From assembly GCF_008271745.1 (NCBI RefSeq), contig NZ_VKKZ01000010.1, positions 310,001-374,000 of the forward strand: DNA of 64,000 bases. The letters are read 5' to 3'. The position numbers and the translations under genes are program-made. The notes below the pieces were generated by a model. That model did no database searches. It saw nothing but the letters and a program-made list of their open reading frames with translations, and was not told the DNA's origin. The DNA comes from Rufibacter glacialis (GTDB lineage: Bacteria; Bacteroidota; Bacteroidia; Cytophagales; Hymenobacteraceae). The number at the start of each line of letters is the position of its first letter. Position 1 is the stretch's first letter. Of the stretch, positions 55,175 to 63,265 are shown in pieces.

Positions 55175-55634
55175 TGGAGGGAGGGCCGGCTGAGGTTGGC
55201 TGTATGGCAGATTTGGGTGGATACGAGATTTTTTTTAAAAGTAGTTAAAAAAAAGTAATCTTCTTCAAGCCAGGCCGCTCTCCGGTTCTGCCGGGAGCCT
55301 AAGTGGCTGGTGAAGAGAATCTAGCTTTTCAATTCCATGGCGTGTCTCCTTTACGCAATAGCGGAAACATATATAGGGAACGCTAAATCTTATGCAATAA
55401 TTCATGGCCAAACCAGAGAAAGAGTGTCTGCAGCTGAAAGGTGATGGCTAAAAATAAGTAACCTCTTGTTTATAAGTAGCTTGTAAGGGTGACTGATGCA
55501 AGAGGATTTTTCATTTTTTTCTGGTGAGACTGGAGCGGCTGTAAACAAACATGCCCTGCCCTTAGAGATCCAAAGGCAGAGCATGACATGGGGTTTCCGT
55601 AAATTAGTTGGCTGGTGAGGCCTTTATAGAATGC
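55175..55634. other. 460-base gap between the phosphatase and guaB genes
   Basis: No gene, RNA or strong hairpin recognised. It must hold the promoter of the partner-switching operon; TACTTTTT-like near-matches exist on the minus strand near 55250, but no perfect element. Confidence 0.45.
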
Positions 55635-57116
55635 TTAGCGGCTGTAGTTAGGGGCCTCGCGGGTGATCTGCACATCATGCGGATGGCTTTCACGCAGACC
55701 AGCCCCGGTGATCTTCACCATTTTGGCTTTTTTCAGGGTCTCAATGTCCGGAGCGCCGCAATAGCCCATGCCGGCCTTGAGGCCACCTACCAGTTGGTAC
55801 AACACCTCGCCGGCCAGGCCTTTGTACGGCACACGGCCCACAATGCCTTCGGGTACCAGTTTCTTCACGTCGTCCTCGGCATCCTGGAAGTAGCGGTCCT
55901 TAGAGCCTTCGCCCATGGCCTCAATAGAGCCCATGCCGCGGTAGGTCTTGAATTTACGGCCTTCGTAGATCTGCATGTCACCGGGGGCTTCCTCAGTACC
56001 GGCCAGCAAAGACCCGATCATGATGGTGCTGGCGCCGCCCGCAATGGCTTTGACCACGTCACCGGAGAACTTGATGCCGCCGTCGGCGATCACGGGAACG
56101 CCCGTGCCTTCCAGGCCTTTCACGGCTTCCATGACCGCTGAAAGTTGGGGGACGCCAATACCGGCAATGATACGGGTGGTGCAGATGGAACCAGGACCTA
56201 CGCCCACTTTCACGGCATCAGCGCCCGAGTTGGCCAGGGCCCGGGCCCCTTCGGCGGTAGCCACGTTGCCGGCAATCAGGTCAATGTTGGGGAACGCGTC
56301 TTTGATGCGGCGTACGGCGTCCATGACTCCTTTGGAGTGGCCATGGGCGGTGTCTACGCTGATCACGTCCACGCCCGCCTCTACCAGGGCACCTACGCGG
56401 TCCAGCACATCGGGGGTCACCCCCACGGCGGCACCTACGCGCAACCGCCCGAACTCGTCTTTGCAAGCATACGGACGGTGTTTTCTTTTCAGGATGTCTT
56501 TATAAGTGATGAGGCCCACCAGGACTCCGTGGTCATCTACCACCGGCAGCTTCTCAATCTTGTATTCCTGCAAGATGTCTTCGGCCTTGTCCAGTTCAAT
56601 GCCTTTAGGGGCGGTCACCAGGCGGTCTTTGGTCATGATCTCAGAGACCTTCACCGAGAAGTTCTTCTCAAAGCGGAGGTCGCGGTTGGTGATGATGCCC
56701 ACCAGTTTCTTCTGATCGTTCACGATAGGAATGCCACCTATCTTGTGTTCCTTCATGATCTGGATGGCTTCCCCCAGGGTGGCATGCTCATTGAGGGTCA
56801 CGGGGTCCAGGATCATGCCACTCTCTGAGCGTTTCACCTTGCGCACCTGTTCGGCCTGCTGCTTGATGCTCATGTTTTTGTGGATGAAGCCAATGCCCCC
56901 TTCCTGCGCCATGGCAATGGCCATGTCCGCCTCGGTCACGGTATCCATGGCCGCCGAGATAAGCGGGATGTTTACTCTGATGTTGCGGGTAAGTTGGGTG
57001 GAAGTATTGGTGTCTTTGGGAAGTACCTCAGAATAAGCGGGTAATAATAAGACGTCGTCGTAAGTCAGGGCTTCGAACAACAGATTAGGAGCGTGAGACT
57101 GCATAGCAAATAGCAT
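55635..57116 (-). CDS. guaB: Inosine-5'-monophosphate dehydrogenase
   Basis: NAD-dependent oxidation of IMP to XMP, the committed step of GMP synthesis. The catalytic Cys lies in GPGSICTTR (about residue 310). A pair of CBS domains is inserted at about residues 95-215 ([20 protein letters not shown] and [21 protein letters not shown]). The mobile flap has [18 protein letters not shown]. The 493 residues are standard. Monocistronic. Confidence 0.97.
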   Translation of the reverse strand: MLFAMQSHAPNLLFEALTYDDVLLLPAYSEVLPKDTNTSTQLTRNIRVNIPLISAAMDTVTEADMAIAMAQEGGIGFIHKNMSIKQQAEQVRKVKRSESGMILDPVTLNEHATLGEAIQIMKEHKIGGIPIVNDQKKLVGIITNRDLRFEKNFSVKVSEIMTKDRLVTAPKGIELDKAEDILQEYKIEKLPVVDDHGVLVGLITYKDILKRKHRPYACKDEFGRLRVGAAVGVTPDVLDRVGALVEAGVDVISVDTAHGHSKGVMDAVRRIKDAFPNIDLIAGNVATAEGARALANSGADAVKVGVGPGSICTTRIIAGIGVPQLSAVMEAVKGLEGTGVPVIADGGIKFSGDVVKAIAGGASTIMIGSLLAGTEEAPGDMQIYEGRKFKTYRGMGSIEAMGEGSKDRYFQDAEDDVKKLVPEGIVGRVPYKGLAGEVLYQLVGGLKAGMGYCGAPDIETLKKAKMVKITGAGLRESHPHDVQITREAPNYSR

Positions 57117-57284
57117 GTATGGTATTTGCCACGTAAAGTTAAGGGAAAAATTGAAAAACCTATAGTTTCTGGGGTATTTATAGAAAATCAGCCTTGTAAC
57201 GGGAGCAGGGCTTTGGGTTTATCTTAGGCTGGCAAGCTTGTATTTTTTCGGGAGCCAACCGTTTACAGTTGCTGACAGAATTCG

Positions 57285-57342
57285 TGCATGCCTTATGCCG
57301 TTGCTGGCGTAGTGGCGAGTATTGGCACAGACCCTTATGCTC
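57285..57342. repeat. Direct repeat, first copy
   Basis: Shares TGCCGTTGCTGGCGTAG and flanking GCCTT, plus the later CCCTTAT, with the second copy 138 bases downstream. Similarity extends over about 58 bases with substitutions. Confidence 0.65.
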
Positions 57343-57354
57343 CCTTGTTCGCCG

Positions 57355-57370
57355 TAGTTGGTGTTCTCAC
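57355..57370. repeat. Small perfect hairpin TTGGTG-TTCT-CACCAA
   Basis: Six-base perfect arms with a 4-base loop, lying between the two direct repeats. Confidence 0.5.
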
Positions 57371-57422
57371 CAACAACCAAAACTGCGTCTCCCAGCCGCT
57401 TGTTTCACATGTGGCTGTTCTG

Positions 57423-57481
57423 TGCACGCCTTTTGCCGTTGCTGGCGTAGCGGCCGGGTGATGCGAGGCCCTTATACTTGG
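57423..57481. repeat. Direct repeat, second copy
   Basis: TGCACGCCTTTTGCCGTTGC and the following GGCGTAG match the first copy closely; GGCCCTTATACTTGG follows as in the first. Offset is 138 bases. Confidence 0.65.
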
Positions 57482-57780
57482 CCTTTCCATAGTTGCCCTC
57501 CGAGCGCTCACGGCCGCGAGGCCCCGTCTTCCCCTCTCGCACTGCCCTTTCGGCCTGTACTGTCCTTTTCTTTTAGTAATCGTCTATCTAGGGCCAAAAG
57601 CGAGGCGCGCTCGGGAAAGACTGGAACAGGGGAAAGTCGCATAGACCCTGAGGAGAACCCTGTAGAGACAATGGCACCGCCTTGTCTCCCACGCATTGCT
57701 TGTCTCCAACCGCCCCATAACGCCCGCTCAAAAGGCCTCGTAGTGTGCGCAGCTCCTACGAGTGTCTGAGCTCATGTCAA

Positions 57781-57814
57781 TTCAGGGCTGTTTTCAGCAA
57801 AACAGAACCAAAGC
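57781..57814. repeat. Dispersed palindrome, copy 19
   Basis: TTCAGGGCTGTTTTCAGC on the left and AAAACAGAACCAAAGC on the right. It lies 8 bases past the rhodanese stop codon on the minus strand. Confidence 0.55.
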
Positions 57815-57822
57815 TTACTTCC

Positions 57823-58143
57823 CTAATACACCGGAAAAGCCGGGTCTACCTCCAGGGCCCAAGCGTGCACACCGCCTTTCAGATTCAGGAGGTTGGTGAA
57901 GCCGTGGCGTTGCTGCAAAAACAGGAGGGCCTGGGCGCTTCTGAAGCCGTGGTGGCAGATCAGCACGGTGGTTTTCTCCTTGTCCAGGGAGGCGGCTTTC
58001 TTAGGAAGGTCTGCCAGCGGGATCAGCTCGCCGCCCAGGTGACAGATGGCCCATTCCTGCGGCTCACGCACGTCAATGAGTTGTAAGGGCTCCTGGCGGT
58101 CCAGGCGTTCTTTGAGTTGGGTGGGTGTGATCTCTGGGAGCAT
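57823..58143 (-). CDS. Rhodanese-like domain protein
   Basis: A 106-residue single-domain rhodanese. The active-site loop is CHHGFRSA, with the nucleophile Cys63; the CH1 and CH2-like elements are RLIDVREPQEWAICHLGGEL and GGVHAWALEVDP. It may transfer sulfane sulfur. The ATG at 58143 is only 5 bases after a perfect TACCTTTG element, so the mRNA may be leaderless. An in-frame GTG-type extension to 58200 would run through that element and is rejected. Confidence 0.88.
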   Translation of the reverse strand: MLPEITPTQLKERLDRQEPLQLIDVREPQEWAICHLGGELIPLADLPKKAASLDKEKTTVLICHHGFRSAQALLFLQQRHGFTNLLNLKGGVHAWALEVDPAFPVY

Positions 58144-58147
58144 AGGG

Positions 58148-58174
58148 CAAAGGTACACTGAAATTTTTACCCAA
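58148..58174 (-). promoter_or_regulatory. Rhodanese promoter; divergent from pnuC
   Basis: TACCTTTG (58155-58148, minus strand) with a TTG at 58174-58172, 16 bases upstream. The ATG at 58143 lies only 5 bases after the element. Confidence 0.6.
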
Positions 58175-58190
58175 AACCCAGGGCCAGGGC

Positions 58191-58219
58191 TTGAACCCAC
58201 CGTGAAGCTTCTATTTTTG
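58191..58219 (+). promoter_or_regulatory. pnuC promoter (TTG, 18 bp, TATTTTTG)
   Basis: TTG at 58191-58193 and TATTTTTG at 58212-58219 are 18 bases apart. Palindrome copy 20 would then fall in the transcribed leader. Confidence 0.7.
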
Positions 58220-58237
58220 TGGCCGTTACCTTCGCGG

Positions 58238-58285
58238 TTCGCTGTTTCAGGGGCCTATTTTTAAAAAGCCCGCCAAAACAGCGAA
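58238..58285. repeat. Dispersed palindrome, copy 20, in the pnuC leader
   Basis: TTCGCTGTTT pairs with AAACAGCGAA, inner parts GGGGCC and GGCGGGC-like are weaker. It ends 18 bases before the pnuC ATG, so it may form a leader hairpin. Confidence 0.6.
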
Positions 58286-58303
58286 GGCGGCAATTTCTTT
58301 TCT

Positions 58304-58915
58304 ATGGACTTTCTCTCCCCCAGCCAATGGGATCTGGATACCATCACGGAAGTGGTAGGTGTTGTGACCGGTTTGCTGTGCGTGTGGCTGGCCGCCAGGC
58401 AGAACATCTGGACCTTCCCCACCGCGCTCATCAGCGTTACCTTGTACATTGTCATCTTCTACGAGGCCCGCCTCTACGCCGACATGGGGCTGCAGGTCAT
58501 GTTCGCCGGGCTCAACTTCTATGGCTGGTACCTGTGGCTCTACAAAGGGAACCAACGCGAGGAACGTCCGGTTACCCGCACCACACGGCGGCAGTGGGCC
58601 TACCTGTTGGTGTTCGTGCCGCTGTTTACCGTGGGCCTGGGCACTTTCCTGCACCAGAACACAGACGCCGACTTAGCCTTTTGGGATGCCGGCACTACAG
58701 CCGTCAGCCTGGGCGCGCAATGGCTCATGAGCCGGAAAAAACTGGAGAACTGGCTTATCTGGATTGTGGTGGATGCCGTGTATGTGCCCATCTATCTCTA
58801 TAAAGAGTTGTACCCTACCGCCGGCCTGTATTTCCTGTACCTGGGCCTGGCCTGGTGGGGCTATCTTGACTGGAAGAAAAGCATGGCCAACCCTTCTCAG
58901 GAGATAGCCGTCTAG
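58304..58915 (+). CDS. pnuC: Nicotinamide mononucleotide / riboside transporter PnuC
   Basis: Seven-helix membrane transporter for nicotinamide riboside in NAD salvage. The signature near residue 30-45 (NIWTFPTALISVTLYIVIFYEARLYADMGLQ) and FAGLNFYGWYLWLYK, with conserved aromatic residues and W and N, matches PnuC. The 203 residues are in the family's range. A NadR-like kinase gene lies 2.4 kb downstream, which would phosphorylate imported nicotinamide riboside. Confidence 0.92.
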   Translation: MDFLSPSQWDLDTITEVVGVVTGLLCVWLAARQNIWTFPTALISVTLYIVIFYEARLYADMGLQVMFAGLNFYGWYLWLYKGNQREERPVTRTTRRQWAYLLVFVPLFTVGLGTFLHQNTDADLAFWDAGTTAVSLGAQWLMSRKKLENWLIWIVVDAVYVPIYLYKELYPTAGLYFLYLGLAWWGYLDWKKSMANPSQEIAV

Positions 58916-59396
58916 CAGGGGAGTAAGGAGGAGAAGCGGGAGCGAATGTTGGGCAGGACAAGAACATATAGTCCTGAGGTGCCTACGCATACTGAATTCC
59001 GCCATTATAGCTGCCTGTGGTGCCGGGCCTTTTGCCTGGCCTGCTAGCTTCCCGCTCCTGTTGTTTCTGTCTTACCTCAATTTTCCCAAGCTAACCCTTC
59101 TCTCAGGAACCTGTGGCTGGCAGCGGTTCTTACTGCCGCCGACCGTGGTGTAATCTATGGTGCGGTACCTGAAAAGCATGACCTTTGGGTAGCCTGGAAA
59201 CTGGTCTGGGCGTTGGCTAACTTTAGGAAGGAGAAGGGGTTAGAAGTAATCCTGCTTTTCCTTTTCCGGGGCTTGATTGGTGGTGGGTGCTTGAGGTGAC
59301 TGGGGCTGCTCAAAAAAAATGCCTGCCAGAGGAAACCCTTTGCCGTTTCTCACGATATGCAGAGGATTACTTTCTCACCTCTACAATGATTGGCAT
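58916..59396. other. 481-base gap between pnuC and the PAP2 gene
   Basis: No gene is supported on either strand; no strong terminator or promoter was recognised. Confidence 0.45.
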
Positions 59397-60266
59397 ATGA
59401 AAAACCTAGTACGTATTTGGCTTGCCCTTACCATGTGTTTCGGCCTGACTTCGCAGGAACTCATGGCCCAGGAAGCAGATTCCCTGAAGAAGTACCAGAC
59501 TCCGGTAGTAGCAGCAGATACCTTAAAAAAATACCAGGATTCAGTTACCACTCCTGGAAAACAGCCTTTTTTCAAATCAAAGGCCTTCAGAGCCACCATT
59601 ATCCCTACCATCTTGATCGCGTACGGGTTAAGTACTATCAAAGACAACGGTATTTACAGCAGCTATGACGCCAAAAGAGACATCCAGCGGCATTTCCCTA
59701 ATTTCCAGACCAAGATTGACAACCCGCTGCTCATAGCCCCTTATGTGGAACTGGCCGCCGCCAACCTCTTCAACATAAAGTCTAACAATGATTTCCTGAA
59801 TACCTCCATTCTGATCTTGAAGGCCGAGGCCATTTTCGCCATCACCGTTTTTGGGATAAAACGGGTATCTAACCAGGAGCGGCCCAACGGCGAAAACTTT
59901 GAATCCATGCCTTCTGGCCATACGGCCCAGGCCTTTCTGGCGGCCTCCATTTTAAACTCAGAGTTGAAGCACAAGAGTCCGTGGTACGGGATAGGGGCTT
60001 ACACCATTGCCACCAGCGTGGGAGCGTTCAGGATGCTGAACAACAAGCACTGGCAGTCTGATGTGTTTGTGGGTGCGGGTATTGGTATGTTGTCTTCGCA
60101 CTTGGCGTACCTTTCGCACCGTAACCGCTGGGGCCGGAAACCATCCATTGTACAATTGTCACCTACCTACATTTACGGGGTGCCTGGCTTCGCTTTCAGC
60201 ATGAACTTAGATGATTACCGAAACCGGAAAAGAAGTACCCATATCTACCAGGGTGAACTGAATTAA
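59397..60266 (+). CDS. Membrane PAP2-family phosphatase
   Basis: A 289-residue lipid-phosphate or phosphoanhydride phosphatase. A signal peptide (IWLALTMCFGLTSQELMA) starts the protein. The three PAP2 motifs are present: KRVSNQERP (motif 1), SMPSGHTAQAF (motif 2), and AFRMLNNKHWQSDV (motif 3, with the Arg, His and Asp). The ATG at 59397 is chosen. Substrate: undecaprenyl-diphosphate and lipid-linked phosphates are usual in the family. Confidence 0.88.
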   Translation: MKNLVRIWLALTMCFGLTSQELMAQEADSLKKYQTPVVAADTLKKYQDSVTTPGKQPFFKSKAFRATIIPTILIAYGLSTIKDNGIYSSYDAKRDIQRHFPNFQTKIDNPLLIAPYVELAAANLFNIKSNNDFLNTSILILKAEAIFAITVFGIKRVSNQERPNGENFESMPSGHTAQAFLAASILNSELKHKSPWYGIGAYTIATSVGAFRMLNNKHWQSDVFVGAGIGMLSSHLAYLSHRNRWGRKPSIVQLSPTYIYGVPGFAFSMNLDDYRNRKRSTHIYQGELN

Positions 60267-60320
60267 CCTTTCTTTCAGCTATACAGAGGGAAGTACGCGG
60301 CCTCTGCCAGCAAACGCAGA

Positions 60321-60354
60321 AGAGAGACCTTGGATATAAGCCAGAGGTCTCTCT
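60321..60354 (+). terminator. Terminator after the PAP2 gene
   Basis: AGAGAGACCT pairs with AGGTCTCTCT around a 14-base loop; TTTTACG follows. It starts 54 bases past the stop. Confidence 0.7.
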
Positions 60355-60511
60355 TTTACGTTTATGGCCCGTTCCCTTCTCAAGGTATTTTCAGAAAAAG
60401 AGGCTGAAAAAAGGCTGACCATTTGGAGGTTGACCGTCTTCCATAGTTGATTTGCGGGATAACCTAGCCTGCATCTAGCCATAAAACCGACGCCTGTCTT
60501 ATAACCTGCCT

Positions 60512-61267
60512 ATGAAAAAGCTGCTCTCTTTGTGCCTCTTGCTCTCTTTTTTCACCTTTTCAGAGACTTTTGCCCAGAACAACCGGCGGCATGACACCAA
60601 CTACAACGGCTGGTTCATGTATTTCGGCACCCACAAACTCACTGATAAGTGGGGCCTGCACACTGAGTTCCAGCTGCGGCGCTACCAGGTGGTTTCCCAT
60701 CCCCAACAGTTCCTGCCCCGGGTAGCGCTGACCTACAGCCTCTCAGACCGGGCCTCGGTGGCGGCGGGCTACGCCTACGTGCGCACCTACCCCTACGGCG
60801 ACAACCCCGCCCGTGAGGCCTTCCCCGAGCAGCGCACCTACCAGCAACTGCAGCTCAGAGACCAACAGGGCATTTTTATCCTGCAGCACCGGTTCAGGCT
60901 GGAGCAACGCTGGATCAAATTCCCCGGGGCGGAAGACTATACCTACCTGAACCGCGCGCGCTACCAGTTCAGGGCCACCCTTCCGCTGCAAGGGGCCACC
61001 TTGGAAGACAAAGAGTTTTATCTGGGGCTGTATGACGAGGTGTTCGTGAATTTCGGGCCCAATGTGACCCAGAATATCTTTGATCAGAACCGGGCTTATG
61101 CCGCGGTGGGCTACCGTTTCCACAAAGACGCCACCCTGGAGGTAGGCTACCTGCACCAGCACGTGGCGCAGCGCAACGGCATCTGGTTTGAGAGCAACCA
61201 CACCCTACAGGTAGGCCTCACCTATAACCTTGACTTCCGGAAGAAGAACCCCGCTCCGCAGGAATAG
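60512..61267 (+). CDS. DUF2490 outer-membrane-like protein
   Basis: A 251-residue secreted beta-rich protein. The signal peptide (LLSLCLLLSFFTFSETFAQ) is followed by the DUF2490 pattern YNGWFMYFGTHKLTDKWGLHTEFQLRRYQ. The repeated strands ending with aromatic residues (VAAGYAYVRTYPYG and LQVGLTYNLDF) suggest an outer-membrane barrel. Function unknown. Confidence 0.85.
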   Translation: MKKLLSLCLLLSFFTFSETFAQNNRRHDTNYNGWFMYFGTHKLTDKWGLHTEFQLRRYQVVSHPQQFLPRVALTYSLSDRASVAAGYAYVRTYPYGDNPAREAFPEQRTYQQLQLRDQQGIFILQHRFRLEQRWIKFPGAEDYTYLNRARYQFRATLPLQGATLEDKEFYLGLYDEVFVNFGPNVTQNIFDQNRAYAAVGYRFHKDATLEVGYLHQHVAQRNGIWFESNHTLQVGLTYNLDFRKKNPAPQE

Positions 61268-61300
61268 CCCGCCTTAAATTCTGTACCTTGCCCGCAGATT

Positions 61301-61341
61301 CCCGTTTGGGGGCCGTTTCTTGAAAACAGGCCTGGAACGGG
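61301..61341. repeat. Dispersed palindrome, copy 21
   Basis: CCCGTTT pairs with GAACGGG; the inner core GCCGTTTCTTGAAAACAGGC is close to consensus. It lies 33 bases past the DUF2490 stop and abuts the next gene. Confidence 0.65.
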
Positions 61342-61878
61342 TTGGCTTTAAAGAACAGTTCCTTGGTTAAAATAGCGATCACCGGACCAGAGAGTACCGG
61401 CAAGTCTACCCTGGCGGCGCAATTGGCCCAGCATTACGGCGCGCCCTGGGTACCGGAATACGCCCGCACCTTTCTGGATGGGTTGGGCCGTCCGTATGAA
61501 GCCCCAGACCTGGAGACTATTGCCCAGGGGCAGTTGGCGCTCTGGCAGGAGGAGGAGGCGAAGAACCCGCCCTTGCTCTTCCTGGACACCGAGCTGCTGG
61601 TGCTCAAGATCTGGTCTGAGCACGCGTACGGCTTCTGCCCATCGTTCATTCAGCAGGAGCTGCGGCGGCAAGCCTGCGATCTGTACCTGCTGCTGGACAT
61701 AGATTTGCCCTGGCAACCGGACCCGCAGCGCGAGCATCCGCATTTGCGCCAGTTCTTCTATGACTGGTACAAGCGCGAACTGGAACAGATGGGCGCGCCC
61801 TTCGTAGAGATTTCCGGCAGTGCCGCGGTCCGCTTACAGAAAGCCCTGGAAGCCGTAGAAACCGTCTATCACCCTTAA
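61342..61878 (+). CDS. NadR-like nicotinamide ribonucleotide/riboside kinase
   Basis: A 178-residue P-loop ATPase with the Walker A motif ITGPESTGKSTLA (residues about 13-25). The whole sequence matches the C-terminal kinase domain of NadR; the adenylyltransferase domain of NadR is missing. The start used is a TTG at 61342, right after the palindrome; a TTG at 61363 would also keep the P-loop. It is followed by the aldose epimerase gene after 9 bases. With PnuC this could form a nicotinamide riboside salvage route. Confidence 0.8.
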   Translation: MALKNSSLVKIAITGPESTGKSTLAAQLAQHYGAPWVPEYARTFLDGLGRPYEAPDLETIAQGQLALWQEEEAKNPPLLFLDTELLVLKIWSEHAYGFCPSFIQQELRRQACDLYLLLDIDLPWQPDPQREHPHLRQFFYDWYKRELEQMGAPFVEISGSAAVRLQKALEAVETVYHP

Positions 61879-61887
61879 CCTCCTCTC

Positions 61888-62769
61888 ATGAAGACTACTT
61901 ACCTGGAAAACGAATACCTGCGCGTGAGCGTGAAAAGCGTGGGCGCCGAGCTGTGCAGCCTCTTCAAGAAAGACGGCGCGCGCGAGTACCTCTGGCAAGC
62001 CGATCCGGCTTTCTGGAACCGCCATGCGCCGGTGCTTTTCCCTACGGTGGGCCGGTTGCCCAAAGACCAGTACCTGCACCAGGGCCAAACTTACTCGCTG
62101 CCCCAGCACGGCTTTTCCCGCGACCAGGAGTTTGCGTTGCTGGAAGAAAAGGAAAACCGACTGGTGTATGAACTGAGGGCTGCGCCTGACACCAAAAAAG
62201 TGTATCCCTTTGATTTCGCGCTACGCATCATGTATACCCTGCAAGACCAGACCCTGGAGGTGAAATGGCAGGTGCACCACCTGGGCCAGGGCGAGATGCT
62301 TTTCTCCATTGGCGCCCACCCGGCCTTCAACGTGCCTATGCTGTCCGGCGGGTCTTTTGAAGACTACTACCTGGAGTTCTCCCAGCCGGAGACCTTATCT
62401 AGATACTTACTGGAAGACGGCACGGGCCTGCAGAACGGCGAAACGGAGCCCGTGCTGGACAACATGTCCGTGCTGCCGCTTAGGTATGAGCATTATGAGA
62501 AAGACGCGCTGGTCTTCAAGAACTTCCGGTCAGAGCGGGTCACCCTCAAAAGCGACCACCACCCGCACTTTGTGCAGATGCAGTTCGCCAACTTCCCGTT
62601 CCTGGGTATCTGGACCAAACGCGTGGGTGCGCCTTTCCTGTGCCTGGAGCCCTGGTATGGCATTGCCGGCAGCGCCGGAGCCCCCGTGGAACTCAGCGAG
62701 AAAGAAGGCATGCAGTCTCTGGGTGCGCAGGAGACCTTTGAGGCGGCCTATACTATTACCATCGGGTAA
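61888..62769 (+). CDS. Aldose 1-epimerase family protein (GalM-like)
   Basis: A 293-residue beta-sandwich mutarotase of the GalM/LacX type. Conserved elements are LWQADPAFWNRHAPVLFPTVGRL, the catalytic-region PQHGFSRDQEF, FSIGAHPAFNVP and the final CLEPWYGIAGS with the catalytic-site Glu. It anomerises hexoses. It starts 9 bases after the NadR-like gene, so co-transcription is likely although the two roles are unrelated. Confidence 0.9.
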   Translation: MKTTYLENEYLRVSVKSVGAELCSLFKKDGAREYLWQADPAFWNRHAPVLFPTVGRLPKDQYLHQGQTYSLPQHGFSRDQEFALLEEKENRLVYELRAAPDTKKVYPFDFALRIMYTLQDQTLEVKWQVHHLGQGEMLFSIGAHPAFNVPMLSGGSFEDYYLEFSQPETLSRYLLEDGTGLQNGETEPVLDNMSVLPLRYEHYEKDALVFKNFRSERVTLKSDHHPHFVQMQFANFPFLGIWTKRVGAPFLCLEPWYGIAGSAGAPVELSEKEGMQSLGAQETFEAAYTITIG

Positions 62770-62770
62770 C

Positions 62771-62810
62771 CCGTTTAGGGACTGATTTTCTGAAAACCCG
62801 CCTCAAACGG
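62771..62810. repeat. Dispersed palindrome, copy 22
   Basis: CCGTTTAGGG and CGCCTCAAACGG around GATTTTCTGAAAAC. It begins 1 base after the epimerase stop codon. Confidence 0.6.
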
Positions 62811-62884
62811 TTCTTGCCCATGGAAAACGGCTCCAAAACAGAGCCGGTGCTGGACTCGCAAACCCTTCGGGCGTTGAAGCGGGT

Positions 62885-62915
62885 TTGTATAGCATGGCAA
62901 ATGAAAGTAGCTTTG
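62885..62915 (+). promoter_or_regulatory. Promoter (TTG, 20 bp, TAGCTTTG) for the PhnA-domain gene
   Basis: TTG at 62885-62887 and TAGCTTTG at 62908-62915 are 20 bases apart. They precede the ATG at 62965 by about 50 bases. Confidence 0.7.
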
Positions 62916-62964
62916 TGGCCTGCCCATCGGTTTTTGGGCTCTTTTTACCAACAAGCCCATACCC

Positions 62965-63174
62965 ATGGAAGTAAAAGATAGCAACGGTACCCTGCTCGGC
63001 GAGGGCGACAATGTCACGGTGATCAAAGACCTGAAAGTGAAAGGCTCCTCTACCACCATCAAAAGAGGCACGGTGGTCAAAAAAATAAGACTCACTGATG
63101 ACGCCGAAGAAATTGAAGGCCGTGTAGAACGAACCGTGATGGTCTTGAAAACCTGCTTCCTGAAAAAAGTATAG
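62965..63174 (+). CDS. PhnA-like domain protein (zinc ribbon absent)
   Basis: A 69-residue protein matching the C-terminal domain of PhnA (VKDSNGTLLGEGDNVTVIKDLKVKGSSTTIKRGTVVKKIRL). The N-terminal zinc-ribbon half of full PhnA (about 110 residues) is absent here. Despite the historical name, phosphonate catabolism is not implied. It has its own promoter and a terminator after it. Confidence 0.85.
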   Translation: MEVKDSNGTLLGEGDNVTVIKDLKVKGSSTTIKRGTVVKKIRLTDDAEEIEGRVERTVMVLKTCFLKKV

Positions 63175-63180
63175 ATCAAC

Positions 63181-63212
63181 ACAAGAAAGGCGCCCTGGGG
63201 CGCCTTTCTTGT
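63181..63212 (+). terminator. Terminator after the PhnA-like gene
   Basis: ACAAGAAAGGCGCC pairs perfectly with GGCGCCTTTCTTGT, 7 bases beyond the stop. Confidence 0.85.
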
Positions 63213-63220
63213 GTTCAGTG

Positions 63221-63257
63221 GTTTTGAGCCTTTTTTCTGTAAAGCAGACCTAAAGCG
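63221..63257. repeat. Dispersed palindrome, copy 23 (degenerate)
   Basis: GTTTTGAGCC and AAAGCAGACCTAAAGC around TTTTTTCTGT. It lies 9 bases past the beta-lactamase-like gene stop on the minus strand. Confidence 0.4.
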
Positions 63258-63265
63258 GAAAGAAG

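Larger units (their letters stand above)
57117..57822. other. 706-base gap with direct repeats and no supported gene
   Basis: Holds two related direct repeats (57285-57342, 57423-57481), a TTGGTG-TTCT-CACCAA hairpin and a palindrome copy near 57781. A 166-codon frame at 57269 is rich in Cys, Arg and Trp and crosses both repeats, so it is not accepted as a gene. Confidence 0.6.

Noticed and set aside
57269-57769. 166-codon open frame
   Set aside because: Cys, Arg and Trp rich with no motif, and it crosses both direct repeats; composition is unlike real proteins here.
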